Translations under genes and position numbers: made by a program
In this document: in pieces, positions 26,098 to 34,894 of the stretch
Layout of the letters: the number at the start of each line of letters is the position of its first letter
How positions within the stretch are numbered: position 1 is the stretch's first letter
Source of the DNA: Bradyrhizobium genomosp. I (2014)
GTDB taxonomy: Bacteria; Pseudomonadota; Alphaproteobacteria; Rhizobiales; Xanthobacteraceae
Direction of reading: 5' to 3'
Assembly: GCF_000261685.1 (NCBI RefSeq)
Contig: NZ_AJQE01000162.1
Coordinates: 1-64,000 of the forward strand
DNA: 64,000 nucleotides
Notes under the pieces: model-generated
The model's database searches: none
What the model was told of the DNA's origin: nothing
The model's input: the letters and a program-made list of their open reading frames with translations, nothing else

Positions 26098-26802
26098 TCA
26101 CGGCCGCTTCGGAATGTTCAGCCCGCGTTGCACCGCCGGACGCGACAGCCCGCGTTCGAGCCAGTTGCCGACCGCCTTGAACCGGCTGAACTCGACGAGA
26201 TCGCCGGCGCCATAGAAGCCGATGAGATTGCGCACCCAACCGAGCATGGAGACGTCGGCGATGGTGTAGTCGTCATCCATGAACCACTGCCGGCCGGAAA
26301 GATGCGTCTCCATCACGCCGAGCAGGCGCTTGGACTCATTGACGTACCGTTCGAGCGGCCGCTTATCCTCGAAATCCTTGCCGGCGAATTTGTGGAAGAA
26401 GCCGACCTGGCCGAACATCGGCCCGATGCCGCCCATCTGGAAGTGCACCCACTGGATGGTCTGGTAGCGGCGCGCGGCGTCCTCCGGCAGGAGCTTGCCG
26501 GTCTTCTCCGCGAGGTACTGCAGGATCGCCCCGGACTCGAACAGCGGCAGAGGCCTGCCGCCGGGGCCATTGGGATCGAGGATCGCCGGGATCCTGCCGT
26601 TCGGATTGAGCGAGAGGAATTCGGCCGTCTTCTGGTCGTCCCTGCCGAAATCGACCAGATGGACCTCGTAGGGAAGCCCGATCTCCTCCAGCATGATCGA
26701 GACCTTGACGCCGTTCGGCGTCGGCAAGGAATAGAGCTGAAGCAGTTCGGGATGTTTGGCGGGCCAGCGCTTGGTGATGGGAAAGGCGGACAGATCGGAC
26801 AT
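26098..26802 (-). CDS. Glutathione S-transferase family protein
   Basis: 234 residues. N-terminal thioredoxin fold with LYSLPTPNGVKVSIMLEEIG near residue 24, the cis-proline/ESGA glutathione-binding site (GRIPAILDP and LFESGAILQYLAE) and an all-helical C-terminal domain. It belongs to the YghU/Ure2-like branch, whose members act as disulfide-bond reductases using two glutathiones. Start ATG at 26802 has GGAG 5 bases upstream, preferred over a GTG two codons earlier. Confidence 0.92.
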   Translation of the reverse strand: MSDLSAFPITKRWPAKHPELLQLYSLPTPNGVKVSIMLEEIGLPYEVHLVDFGRDDQKTAEFLSLNPNGRIPAILDPNGPGGRPLPLFESGAILQYLAEKTGKLLPEDAARRYQTIQWVHFQMGGIGPMFGQVGFFHKFAGKDFEDKRPLERYVNESKRLLGVMETHLSGRQWFMDDDYTIADVSMLGWVRNLIGFYGAGDLVEFSRFKAVGNWLERGLSRPAVQRGLNIPKRP

Positions 26803-26998
26803 CGGCACTCCGGCTGCATTCGCGAGACGTCGCCCAATCTAGGCGAGCCGGCGAACGGCGCAAGGCGATACGGATTTCACAGGGACCATTGGCCGTGCTG
26901 CGCATCGGAGACGGACGAACATCGAGAAGCGCAAGACTGGATGACGAGCATGACTCCGTGAAACCGAGCCGTAAACGCGGGCATTTTGCAGGTGAAAG

Positions 26999-27017
26999 CG
27001 ATCGAGAGGCTCGATCG
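26999..27017 (-). terminator. Possible terminator hairpin after the DUF429 gene
   Basis: CGATCGAG-AGG-CTCGATCG, perfect 8-base arms with a 3-base loop, 4 bases past the DUF429 stop. In the minus direction it is followed by CTTTC only, so the T run is poor and termination is uncertain. Confidence 0.35.
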
Positions 27018-27020
27018 GTT

Positions 27021-27686
27021 TCAATAGTTGATCTCCATCCGCAAGCCGCGCGGATCGACCTCCTCGCCGCCGACACGCTGCGCGCTGTCACGTGCCGCGA
27101 CCGCGCAGGCACAGGCGTCGATGAGATCGTCGCTGCCGATGCCAGTGCCGTGGCGTTGCGTCAGCCATCCCTGCAGTCGCGTGAAACCGCGCTGCGCCAG
27201 GAGCGCGGTGCGCTGCTCGCGGCCTTGCGCCGATGTCTTCCTCGCGAGACGTGCTCTCCCTGCCAGATTCCAGAAGATCAATTCCGGATGCGCCTCGCCG
27301 ACGACCGCTTGCCGCGCCGGCGTCATGATCGCATCCACGTCCCGGATCTTGTCCCTGATGTTCCAGAGCTGGGCGGATACACCCCTGCCCGCCCCTTCGT
27401 GCTGCCAGTAGTGGCGGTTGGCAGTCGCCATATCGGGAAACGTCCAGAGGTCGCGGCGCGCACCGAGAAACACGGCGGGGCCGACCAGCTCGCGTGCACG
27501 CAGGTCGCAAGCGCGGTATCCGCGCGGATTCAATCCGATCGGCATGTCGATCATCGTGCGCGCATGCGGCATCGCGAGCAGGCGCGTCAGGCCCGGCGAA
27601 TAGTCGAAGCCGTGATGGCCGCGCTCGTCGATCCACGCTGCGACCCAGCCGAAGCGAAAACCATCGAGGCCGAGATAGTTTGGCAA
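27021..27686 (-). CDS. DUF429 family protein
   Basis: 221 residues. The opening YLGLDGFRFGWVAAW and the later TMIDMPIGL motif, plus the GEAHPELIFW segment, match DUF429, predicted to adopt an RNase H-like nuclease fold. The acidic residues in GLDG, IDMP and the C-terminal GSDDLIDACACAVAA would form the metal site. No function is established. The frame begins TTG at 27686 with a weak GGAA upstream. It lies alone between a GST gene and a beta-lactamase-like gene. Confidence 0.85.
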   Translation of the reverse strand: MPNYLGLDGFRFGWVAAWIDERGHHGFDYSPGLTRLLAMPHARTMIDMPIGLNPRGYRACDLRARELVGPAVFLGARRDLWTFPDMATANRHYWQHEGAGRGVSAQLWNIRDKIRDVDAIMTPARQAVVGEAHPELIFWNLAGRARLARKTSAQGREQRTALLAQRGFTRLQGWLTQRHGTGIGSDDLIDACACAVAARDSAQRVGGEEVDPRGLRMEINY

Positions 27687-27754
27687 TCTATGGATTCCGA
27701 TATCTGGAAGTCATCTCGGTCACCACTGCGCGGCGGTGTCCAATTCTTTCGGGA

Positions 27755-28939
27755 TCAGCCTCCGACCGCCTGATAGGCCAAGCGCTTGAACTCGAAGAAG
27801 AACGGATTCCAGAATCCCATGTAGCGCTGCGTCATCAGCACGCCGGCGGTATCGGCCTCAGGACAGATCCACCAATGGGTGCCGGCAAGGCCGCCCCACT
27901 GGAATTCGCCGATCGAGTTCGGGGGATCGAACGGCGTCGGCGCGAAGGTGACGGCGCCGCCGAGGCCAAACCCTTTTCCGGGGCTCGGACCGAGATTGGC
28001 AAAGCGGATGGTCTGGCCTGCGGGCAGCTGGTTCGTCATCATCTGCCGGAGCGTGTCCGGCCTCAACAGCGTATCCGAACCCGGCAGCAGCGCGCGGGCC
28101 AGCGCCAGCATATCGGGCAAGGTCGAGACCAGACCGCCACCGCCCGACAGGCGCGGCAATTGCCGCCGATAGGCCTGCGGATAAGGCAGATGGTCGGCCC
28201 GGGTGAGGCCAGGCTTCATGGGATCGAGCACATCGGTGCCATTGTAGAGCGCAACCAGCCGGCCTTGCTGCGCCTCCGGAACGTGGAAGCCGGTATCGGT
28301 CATGCCGAGCAGATCGAAGATGCGCAACTTCAGAAAGACATCGAGCGCCTGGCCGGAGACGACCTCCACGACACGGCCGAGCACGTCGGTCGCCACCGAA
28401 TATTCCCAGGCCGTACCGGGGTGATAGGACAGCGGCAGCTCGGCGAGCTGGTCGATCAGGTCGGCGAGCGGTGTCAGCGGATTGAGCACGCGCGCCTCGT
28501 TGTAGGCTTTGAACAGCACCGTGCCGGGATCGAAGATGCCGTAGCTGAGACCGGCGGTGTGGGTCAGGAGCTGGCGGATCGTGATCGGGCTCTTCGCCGG
28601 CTCGACGTCCGACAGACTTGCCGCACCCTGCTTCAGCACCTTGCGATTGCCGAGCTGCGGCAGGAATGTCTCGATCGCATCATCGAGCCCGATGCGGCCT
28701 TCCTCCACCAGCAGCATGATCGCGCAGGTGACGAAGATCTTGGTGTTCGAGAACGCGCGGAAAATATGGTCGGGCCGAAGCGTCGTGTTCGCCTCGCGGT
28801 CGGCAAAGCCGACGCATTGCTGGTCGACCACCTCGCGCCCACGCAGAACCGCCCAGGATGCGCCCGGAATGATCTCCTGATCGACATAGCGCTGCATCGC
28901 CGTTCGTGCGGCGGAAAAATCAGGTGTTCTCGCGTCCAT
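27755..28939 (-). CDS. Serine hydrolase (class C beta-lactamase/esterase fold)
   Basis: 394 residues. SxxK nucleophile motif S64-N-T-K67 in FRAFSNTKIF, a tyrosine in WEYSVATDVLG replacing the YxN motif, and FQWGGLAGTHWWI near the C-terminus. There is no signal peptide, so it is probably a cytoplasmic esterase of family VIII type rather than a beta-lactamase. Start ATG at 28939 follows GGGGGGAA. A second, different member of the superfamily is at 41885-43144. Confidence 0.9.
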   Translation of the reverse strand: MDARTPDFSAARTAMQRYVDQEIIPGASWAVLRGREVVDQQCVGFADREANTTLRPDHIFRAFSNTKIFVTCAIMLLVEEGRIGLDDAIETFLPQLGNRKVLKQGAASLSDVEPAKSPITIRQLLTHTAGLSYGIFDPGTVLFKAYNEARVLNPLTPLADLIDQLAELPLSYHPGTAWEYSVATDVLGRVVEVVSGQALDVFLKLRIFDLLGMTDTGFHVPEAQQGRLVALYNGTDVLDPMKPGLTRADHLPYPQAYRRQLPRLSGGGGLVSTLPDMLALARALLPGSDTLLRPDTLRQMMTNQLPAGQTIRFANLGPSPGKGFGLGGAVTFAPTPFDPPNSIGEFQWGGLAGTHWWICPEADTAGVLMTQRYMGFWNPFFFEFKRLAYQAVGG

Positions 28940-29008
28940 GTATTCCCCCCAATTGTGGTTGGCATCGATATAGCGCGAATTCGCGGGATATGAAGCCCGC
29001 CGCGCAGC

Positions 29009-29701
29009 TCATCCCTGTTTCATCAGCACTGTGACGTGCAGGCGACGCCGAATCCGCATTCCCTGCCGCTGGTACAGCGCAATCGCAGACGTATTGTTCG
29101 AAAACACGTGCAGGAACGGAATCTCGCCGCGCGCCTCGATCCGGCGCGCGACCGCCGCGAGCAGCGCCTGTGCATAGCCGCGGCCGCGATAGTCCGGATG
29201 CACGCAGACGGCCGTCATCTCGACGAACCTTCCCGGCTTCATCCGCTCCCCCGTCATCGCAACCAATTCGCCACCGGCTCGGATGCCAAGGAAAGTGCCG
29301 AGTTCATGGGTCCGCAGCGCAAATGGACCGGGCTTCGTCAGCTCAGTCAGTGCCATCATGGCGGGAACGTCGGCAGCACCCAATGTGACGATCTCGGCAT
29401 CGCGAAGCGGACTGTCGGCGGGCGAGCCGATCATCTGCTCACCCGTCTCGGCGAGCACCACCTTGAAGCCGGAAGGAATTTCGACCGGCTCCGGCGTGAA
29501 TAGCGCAGCGACCCGAGTGCCGGACAGTAGATCGCCGAGCGCGGCAAAGCTTGCGGCGGACATGTCGACCATGTCGGCAAAGGGCGTCATGTCCACGGGG
29601 TAACGCAGCGCCCGCGGACCACCCTCGGCCAGGTGCTTCTGGCGCGTCGTCAGTGCGCTCCAGATTGGACGATCCAGCAGCGCCAAATCGCTATCGGACA
29701 C
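29009..29701 (-). CDS. GNAT family acetyltransferase
   Basis: 230 residues. The C-terminal half is a GNAT fold of the FR47 type: VEMTAVCVHPDYRGRGYAQALL (acetyl-CoA loop RGRGYA) near residue 168 and FLHVFSNNTSAIALYQRQGM near 204. The N-terminal half is family-specific. GTG at 29701 is the best start: it lies 4 bases after the stop of the Lin0512 gene and uses AAGGA inside that gene's last codons. The two are therefore translationally coupled. The acetylated substrate is unknown. Confidence 0.9.
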   Translation of the reverse strand: MSDSDLALLDRPIWSALTTRQKHLAEGGPRALRYPVDMTPFADMVDMSAASFAALGDLLSGTRVAALFTPEPVEIPSGFKVVLAETGEQMIGSPADSPLRDAEIVTLGAADVPAMMALTELTKPGPFALRTHELGTFLGIRAGGELVAMTGERMKPGRFVEMTAVCVHPDYRGRGYAQALLAAVARRIEARGEIPFLHVFSNNTSAIALYQRQGMRIRRRLHVTVLMKQG

Positions 29702-29705
29702 CCGC

Positions 29706-30053
29706 CTAATCCTTCTCAAAGCTGACGATCACCGCCGCATTGGCGATGAGAATGGGGTCGTTGGCCACTTCCGTGGCCGAGGGAATCTCCAGCCCGCCCT
29801 TGACGGCGTTGACGGTCACCGTGCCGTAAGGCAGCTCCTTGGCGACGGCTTCCTTGTCGACGCTTTCCGGATTGGGCACCGCGATCGTGACATCGACGAA
29901 CATGTCGTTAGCGGTCTTGCCGATCATCCGGAAGAAGCCGAGGCTCGAATGCCTGATGGCATCCGACACCGCCCGCTTGGCGGCCTTGGTGGCGTCCCTG
30001 CCGTGGACGTCGACGCCCATGCCCATCTCGGTGACGCAGCGAACACGTGTCAT
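29706..30053 (-). CDS. Lin0512 family conserved protein
   Basis: 115 residues, close to the usual family size. Family signature: EMGMGVDVHGRDATKAAKRAVSDAIRHSSL from about residue 8 (contiguous), then a cis ELPYGTVTVNAVKGGLEIPS block. No biochemical function is established. Start ATG at 30053 has AGGA 7 bases upstream; longer readings have no ribosome site. It is followed 4 bases later by a GNAT acetyltransferase gene, so the pair may share a pathway. Confidence 0.9.
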   Translation of the reverse strand: MTRVRCVTEMGMGVDVHGRDATKAAKRAVSDAIRHSSLGFFRMIGKTANDMFVDVTIAVPNPESVDKEAVAKELPYGTVTVNAVKGGLEIPSATEVANDPILIANAAVIVSFEKD

Positions 30054-30153
30054 TTCATATTCCTGTGGTTGGTTGGGTGACTGGAAGTGTCGGCGATCGG
30101 GGAGTGCAACAAGTGCGGTTGTCATATTGGAACGAGGCGTCTGCCGCAGGCTC

Positions 30154-30240
30154 CGTCATTGCGAGCGCAGCGAAGCAATCCAGACTCTTTCCGCGGAGAC
30201 AGTCTGGATTGCTTCGTCGCAAGGGCTCCTCGCAATGACG
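30154..30240. repeat. Intergenic fold-back repeat, CGTCATTGCGAG type, copy 1
   Basis: Begins CGTCATTGCGAG and ends CTCGCAATGACG, with inner arms GAAGCAATCCAGA and TCTGGATTGCTTC. The second copy is at 46324-46440. The whole unit can fold into one long hairpin. It separates the Lin0512 gene from the TPP enzyme gene. Confidence 0.8.
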
Positions 30241-30264
30241 AACGGTGAGAGCGTCGCACAAAAT

Positions 30265-31929
30265 TCACGCCTTCCATTTCTCGTGCATTCGCAGCTCGTC
30301 GACGAGCACGCGCACGTTCTCCGAATAGTCGATCGGAATCGAGACGAGGTGTACGCCGCCCTCCTTGAATGCCGCCTCCAGAGTGGGGACAAAGCGGTCG
30401 ATGCTCTCGATCCGATGTCCTTTCGCCCCATAAGCCTTCGCGTAGAGAACGAAGTCAGGATTGCCAAAGGTCATGCCGTAATCGGCGAAATGGTCGACGG
30501 CCTGTTTCCAGCGGATCATGCCGTAGGCGTTGTCCTCCAGCACGAGCACGACCAGATTAAGCTTGAGGCGGACGGCGGTCTCCATCTCCTGGCTGTTCAT
30601 CATGAAGCCGCCGTCGCCGGCGACGGCAAGCACGCGGCGGTCGGGATAGAGCATCGCCGCCATCATCGCCGACGGCAGGCCGGCACCCATGGTCGCCAGC
30701 GCGTTGTCGAGCAGGAGCGTGTTGGCGACGCGGGTGCGGTAGTTGCGCGCGAACCAGATCTTGTACATGCCGTTGTCGAGCGCGACGATGCCGTTCTCGG
30801 GGATCACCTGGCGGATGTCGTGCACGATGCGCTGCGGCGTCGGTGGCCAGCGCGCCTCGGTGGCGCGATCGGCGATATGCCTCAGGATCTCTTCGCGTAG
30901 CGGGAGCAGCGCTGCGGCCTGCGGCAGCTTGCCTTCGAGCCGATCCGCCAGCAGTTCCAGGCTCGGGCCGACGTCCCCGACGACCTCGGCATCGGGAAAA
31001 TAGACCTGCTCGACGCTCGCCGGCGTGTAGCTGACGTGAATGACCTTCGGGCCCGAGGGCCCCATGATGAAGGGCGGCTTCTCGATCGGATCGTGACCGA
31101 TCGCGACGATCAGGTCGGCGGCGTCGATCGCGTCGTGGACATAATCGCGCTCGGACAATGCGGCGGTGCCCATGTAGAGATTGGTGCCGCCGGGTACGGT
31201 GCCCTTCCCCATCTGCGTGGTGAAGAACGGAATGCCAGTCCGCCGCACGAAGCTGGCGATACCGTGGGTCGCGCGCGGCCGGCTGGTCGCAGCCCCCATC
31301 ATCACCAGCGGGTGTTTCGCGGCTATGATCATCTCGGCGGCGCGGTCGAGCGCGGCGCGGTGTGCGACGGGGATTTCGATCGGATGGACCGGGATCACAG
31401 GGACATCGGGCACTTCATCACCGGCGATATCTTCGGGCAGTTCGAGATGCACCGGCCCCGGCCGTTCCTCCATCGCCACACGAAAGGCATCGCGCACCAC
31501 CGTCGGAATGCTGGAGGCACTGACGATCTGCCGCGACAGCTTCGTCAGCGGCTTCATGGTCGCGACCACGTCGACGATCTGGAAACGGGCCTGCCGGCTG
31601 CTCATGATCGGCTTCTGGCCGGTGATAAGGATCATCGGCATCGCACCGAGATGCGCATAGGCGGCGCCGGTTGACAGGTTGAGGGCACCGGGGCCGAGCG
31701 TCGACAGACATACGCCGGGCTTGCCGGTCAGCCGCCCATGCGTGGCGGCCATGAAGGCGGCGGCCTGCTCGTGGCGGGTCAGGATCAGCTCGATCCTTGA
31801 GGTGCGGAGCGATTCCACCAGATCGAGATTCTCCTCGCCGGGGACGCCGAAGATGCGATCGACGCCCTCGTTTTCGAGCGCCGCGACAAACAGGTCCGAT
31901 CCCTTTGCCTTGCGTTCCTGCCCGCTCAA
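30265..31929 (-). CDS. Acetolactate synthase-like thiamine pyrophosphate enzyme
   Basis: 554 residues. Three-domain TPP enzyme: N-terminal PYR domain with catalytic glutamate in LTRHEQAAAFMA, central Rossmann-like domain, C-terminal PP domain with GDGGFMMNSQEMETA...NAYGM. Overall it resembles the large subunit of acetohydroxyacid synthase, but there is no regulatory subunit or ilvC nearby, so it is more likely a catabolic or orphan member. The start was decided by the ribosome site: TTG at 31929 with GGAGG 5 bases upstream. Sequence before it has no protein character. Divergent from the MarR-GNAT gene. Confidence 0.9.
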   Translation of the reverse strand: MSGQERKAKGSDLFVAALENEGVDRIFGVPGEENLDLVESLRTSRIELILTRHEQAAAFMAATHGRLTGKPGVCLSTLGPGALNLSTGAAYAHLGAMPMILITGQKPIMSSRQARFQIVDVVATMKPLTKLSRQIVSASSIPTVVRDAFRVAMEERPGPVHLELPEDIAGDEVPDVPVIPVHPIEIPVAHRAALDRAAEMIIAAKHPLVMMGAATSRPRATHGIASFVRRTGIPFFTTQMGKGTVPGGTNLYMGTAALSERDYVHDAIDAADLIVAIGHDPIEKPPFIMGPSGPKVIHVSYTPASVEQVYFPDAEVVGDVGPSLELLADRLEGKLPQAAALLPLREEILRHIADRATEARWPPTPQRIVHDIRQVIPENGIVALDNGMYKIWFARNYRTRVANTLLLDNALATMGAGLPSAMMAAMLYPDRRVLAVAGDGGFMMNSQEMETAVRLKLNLVVLVLEDNAYGMIRWKQAVDHFADYGMTFGNPDFVLYAKAYGAKGHRIESIDRFVPTLEAAFKEGGVHLVSIPIDYSENVRVLVDELRMHEKWKA

Positions 31930-32032
31930 TGTCGCCTCCGCTTGTTGTAGACCCGAACTCCCCGCGCGGGCGCATGGTAGCGGCTCGCGGCACGGGAACA
32001 ACTCACAATGAGGCGCGCAACCGCGAGCGCGA

Positions 32033-32064
32033 TTGACAGACCCTGATATCTGACTAAGGTCAGA
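32033..32064 (+). promoter_or_regulatory. Promoter and palindromic operator before MarR-GNAT gene
   Basis: TTGACA at 32033-32038 is a perfect -35 hexamer. The inverted repeat TCTGAC-TAAG-GTCAGA (32049-32064) covers the -10 position (about 32055-32060) and the AAGGT ribosome-site candidate, ending 5 bases before the ATG. This is the expected place for self-repression by the encoded MarR-type protein. The message would be nearly leaderless. Confidence 0.6.
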
Positions 32065-32068
32065 CATC

Positions 32069-32941
32069 ATGCTCGATGCCGTCTCCCGCGTCCGCCGCTT
32101 CAACCGGGCCGTCACGTCTGCCGTCGGTGCGCTCGATACCTCGTTCCTCGGGCGGGGCCGGCCGCTCGGGGCGGCGCGCGTGCTCAATGCGATCGGGCAC
32201 GGGCGCTCGGACGTGGCGGAAATCCGCGACTATCTCGGTCTCGATTCCGGATTGATGAGCCGCCTGCTGCGCAGCCTCGAGGACGAAGGCCTGGTCGAGA
32301 CCACCGCGCGCGAGGACGATGCGCGCCGGCGGACGGCAAAGCTCACGCGGACGGGCCGTCGCGAGTTCGCGGCCTACGAGGCGCTGTCGAACGCCCAGGC
32401 CGAAGGCCTCCTCGCGCAACATTCGCAACGCGAGGCGCTGCTGGCGGCGATGGACCTGATCGCTTCCGCGCTGACGCGCGAGCGAATTGCGCTGGACGAG
32501 ATGGATCCGCGGCGCGAGGAAGCGCGCTACTGCCTCGGCGAATACTATGCCGAGCTCGGCCGCCGCTTCAGCCAAGGCTTCGACGTTTCGCTGTCGCGCG
32601 ATCCCGATGCCAAGGACATGCGCCGTCCGCGCGGCACCTTCATCGTCGCGACGTCGGATAGCCTGCCGATCGGCTGCGTGGGTTTGAAGGGAACCGATCA
32701 CGGCTATGCCGAGATCAAGCGGCTGTGGGTGGCGCCTGCCGCGCGCGGATTGCGGCTCGGCCGACGGCTGATGGACGCGGCCGAGAGCGCGGCGCGGGAA
32801 CTCGGCATCACGCTGCTGCGGCTCGACACCAACAGTGCGCTGCCCGAAGCCGGTCAGCTCTATCGCAGCACGGGCTGGCGCGAGATCCCCCGCTTCAACG
32901 ATGATCCCTATCCGGACCTCTTCTTCGAGAAACGCCTCTGA
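32069..32941 (+). CDS. MarR-type regulator fused to GNAT acetyltransferase
   Basis: 290 residues. Residues 1-140 form a MarR winged helix (EIRDYLGLDSGLMSRLLRSLEDEGLVETTARED, recognition helix then wing; listed in two parts: EIRDYLGLDSGLMSRLLR and SLEDEGLVETT). Residues 150-290 form a GNAT domain (RLWVAPAARGLRLGRRLMDAAE with the RxxRLG acetyl-CoA loop, then LYRSTGWRE). Such fusions occur across alphaproteobacteria and actinobacteria; the acetylated ligand may tune DNA binding. It is divergent from the TPP enzyme gene, sharing a 139-base control region with a palindrome. Confidence 0.93.
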   Translation: MLDAVSRVRRFNRAVTSAVGALDTSFLGRGRPLGAARVLNAIGHGRSDVAEIRDYLGLDSGLMSRLLRSLEDEGLVETTAREDDARRRTAKLTRTGRREFAAYEALSNAQAEGLLAQHSQREALLAAMDLIASALTRERIALDEMDPRREEARYCLGEYYAELGRRFSQGFDVSLSRDPDAKDMRRPRGTFIVATSDSLPIGCVGLKGTDHGYAEIKRLWVAPAARGLRLGRRLMDAAESAARELGITLLRLDTNSALPEAGQLYRSTGWREIPRFNDDPYPDLFFEKRL

Positions 32942-32996
32942 GCTGGACCGGTGCTCGATCCTCGTGCGTTATGGTCGAAGCCGCAGGAGCTTCGAT

Positions 32997-33383
32997 ATGA
33001 TGAGAGACGACCTTGCCGCCATCTACCGCGACTACGTCGCCTGCCTGAACCGGCGGGACTGGCCGGCCCTTGGACAATTCGTGCATGAGGAAGTCGTCCA
33101 CAACGCGCAGCCTCTCGGACTGGCGGGCTATCGCGCGATGCTGGAACGAGACGTTCGGGAGATCCCGGATCTGCAATTCCACATCGAGATGCTGATCTCC
33201 GATCCTCCCCGCATCGCCGCCCGACTGAAGTTTGATTGCGCGCCACCCGGGACATTCCTCGGCCTTGCGGTCAATGGGCAGCGCGTGTCCTTCGGCGAAA
33301 ACGTGTTCTACGAATTTCGCGACGGCAAGATCCGGCAGGTCTGGTCGGTGATCGACAAGGCCGCGATCGAGGCGCAGCTCTGA
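32997..33383 (+). CDS. SnoaL-like polyketide cyclase/ester cyclase family protein
   Basis: 128 residues, cone-shaped SnoaL/NTF2-like fold. Typical features: YVACLNRRDWPALGQFVHEEVVHN near residue 11, GYRAMLERDVREIPDL near 44 and ENVFYEFRDGKIRQVWSVID near the C-terminus. Start ATG at 32997 (MMRDD) has AGGAG 7 bases upstream. It follows the MarR-GNAT gene by 55 bases and may be co-transcribed with it. Members include cyclases, dehydratases and ligand-binding proteins; no specific reaction can be assigned. Confidence 0.85.
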   Translation: MMRDDLAAIYRDYVACLNRRDWPALGQFVHEEVVHNAQPLGLAGYRAMLERDVREIPDLQFHIEMLISDPPRIAARLKFDCAPPGTFLGLAVNGQRVSFGENVFYEFRDGKIRQVWSVIDKAAIEAQL

Positions 33384-33404
33384 CGCCGCGCCTCGATCCG
33401 GAGC

Positions 33405-34625
33405 TCACGCCGCCGCCGGCGCCACGTCACCTTGCGGCTTTGCGAAGGGACGGAACGTCATCGCCATCAGGAAGGCACCCAAGCCCATCGCCCAGGAGGC
33501 GATGTAGAGCCAGGCATAGCTCGAGAAGGCGTCATAGATCAGGCCGCCGGCGAGCGGGCCGGTCGCCATGCCGAGGCTGCCGGCCATCGCGGTGCCGCCG
33601 ATCACCGTGCCCATCATCTTGAGCGGGAAGTTCTCGCGGATGAGAACGGCGTAGAGCGGCATGGTGCCGGCATAGATGAAACCGAAGATCGCGCCGACGG
33701 CATAGAACGTCGTGAGCTGATGTGCGAAGACATAGGCGAGCGCGCCGAACGCCTGCAGCAGAAGGCCCGAGACCAGCACGCGCTTGGCGCCGAAGCGGTC
33801 GCCCATCAGGCCGAAGGCGATGCGCCCGCCGAGGCCGGCAAACCCCTCGACGCTGTAGATCGTCACCGCCGCGACCAGCGGGATGCCGCAGCTCACGGCA
33901 TAGCTGACGGTGTGGATGATCGGGCCGGAATGGGTCGCGCAGCAGAAGAAGTTGGTGGCCAGCAAGATGAGGAATTGCGGCGAGCGCAGCGCTTCGCCCA
34001 TCGACATCTCGCCTGGCGCAGCGCCCTCGCCGGCCGGTGCGGCCGCTGCATGCTCAAGCGCAGGCGGACGGCGCACCAGGAACGAGACCGGGATCATGAT
34101 GGCACCGACCACGAGCGCGACGATCTGCATCGAGGTGCGCCAGTCGTGGCCGGAGACGAGCCAGGCCGCCAGCGGCGACATCGTCATCGGCGCCATGCCC
34201 ATGCCGGCCGAGACCAGCGACACCGCGAGGCTGCGGTTGGTGTCGAACCAGCCGGTGACGGTCGCCATCATCGGCGCGAAGATCGCGGCACATGAGGCGC
34301 CGACGAGAAGGCCGAACACGATCTGGAACACGATCAGCGAGGTCGCGTGGCTCGCCGCGAACAGGCTGAGCGCAAGCACGGTCGACCCCGTCAGCACCAC
34401 CGGCAGCGGCCCGAACCTGTCCGTCGCCGTGCCCCAGGCCATGCTGGTGAAAGCCATCGCCAGAAAGCCGATCGTCATCGCGCTGGAGATTCCGGTCACC
34501 GACCAGCCGGTGTCCTTGGCGATCGGCTGCAGGAACACCGGCAGCGAAAACATGCCGCCGATCGCGACGCAGCCGAGCAAGCCACCGGCGGCGACAATCA
34601 CCCAGCGATAGTTGGAAGAAATCAT
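33405..34625 (-). CDS. MFS transporter
   Basis: 406 residues, twelve hydrophobic segments in two six-helix halves. The loop 2-3 motif appears as GTATDRFGPLPVV near residue 63 and again as GLMGDRFGAKRVLV near 265. The family resembles oxalate/formate and monocarboxylate-type carriers, but the substrate cannot be called. Start ATG at 34625 follows GGAGG at 5 bases. The 269-base gap to the helicase gene holds an inverted repeat (AATGACT at 34775, AGTCATT at 34791). Confidence 0.9.
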   Translation of the reverse strand: MISSNYRWVIVAAGGLLGCVAIGGMFSLPVFLQPIAKDTGWSVTGISSAMTIGFLAMAFTSMAWGTATDRFGPLPVVLTGSTVLALSLFAASHATSLIVFQIVFGLLVGASCAAIFAPMMATVTGWFDTNRSLAVSLVSAGMGMAPMTMSPLAAWLVSGHDWRTSMQIVALVVGAIMIPVSFLVRRPPALEHAAAAPAGEGAAPGEMSMGEALRSPQFLILLATNFFCCATHSGPIIHTVSYAVSCGIPLVAAVTIYSVEGFAGLGGRIAFGLMGDRFGAKRVLVSGLLLQAFGALAYVFAHQLTTFYAVGAIFGFIYAGTMPLYAVLIRENFPLKMMGTVIGGTAMAGSLGMATGPLAGGLIYDAFSSYAWLYIASWAMGLGAFLMAMTFRPFAKPQGDVAPAAA

Positions 34626-34894
34626 TTCGGCCTCCGTCAGGTCTGTCTCACGTGGAAGACGAACGGGAACAGCACCGGCCGACAAGAGTGACGTGATTTT
34701 TGCCGCACGCTTTTGTGACCTGAAGCAAAAATGAAAAAACAACCCCATGCACAGTAGCCGGCACCAGCGGGATCAATGACTTACGAGGACAGTCATTTGC
34801 GATGTCGGGCAAAACACCGGCATAGTGGCGTCTTCCCCATTTGACAGCATCGCGCCCTAGAGTCCAACGCCGGACACCGCAGCGCCGCGCTCGG

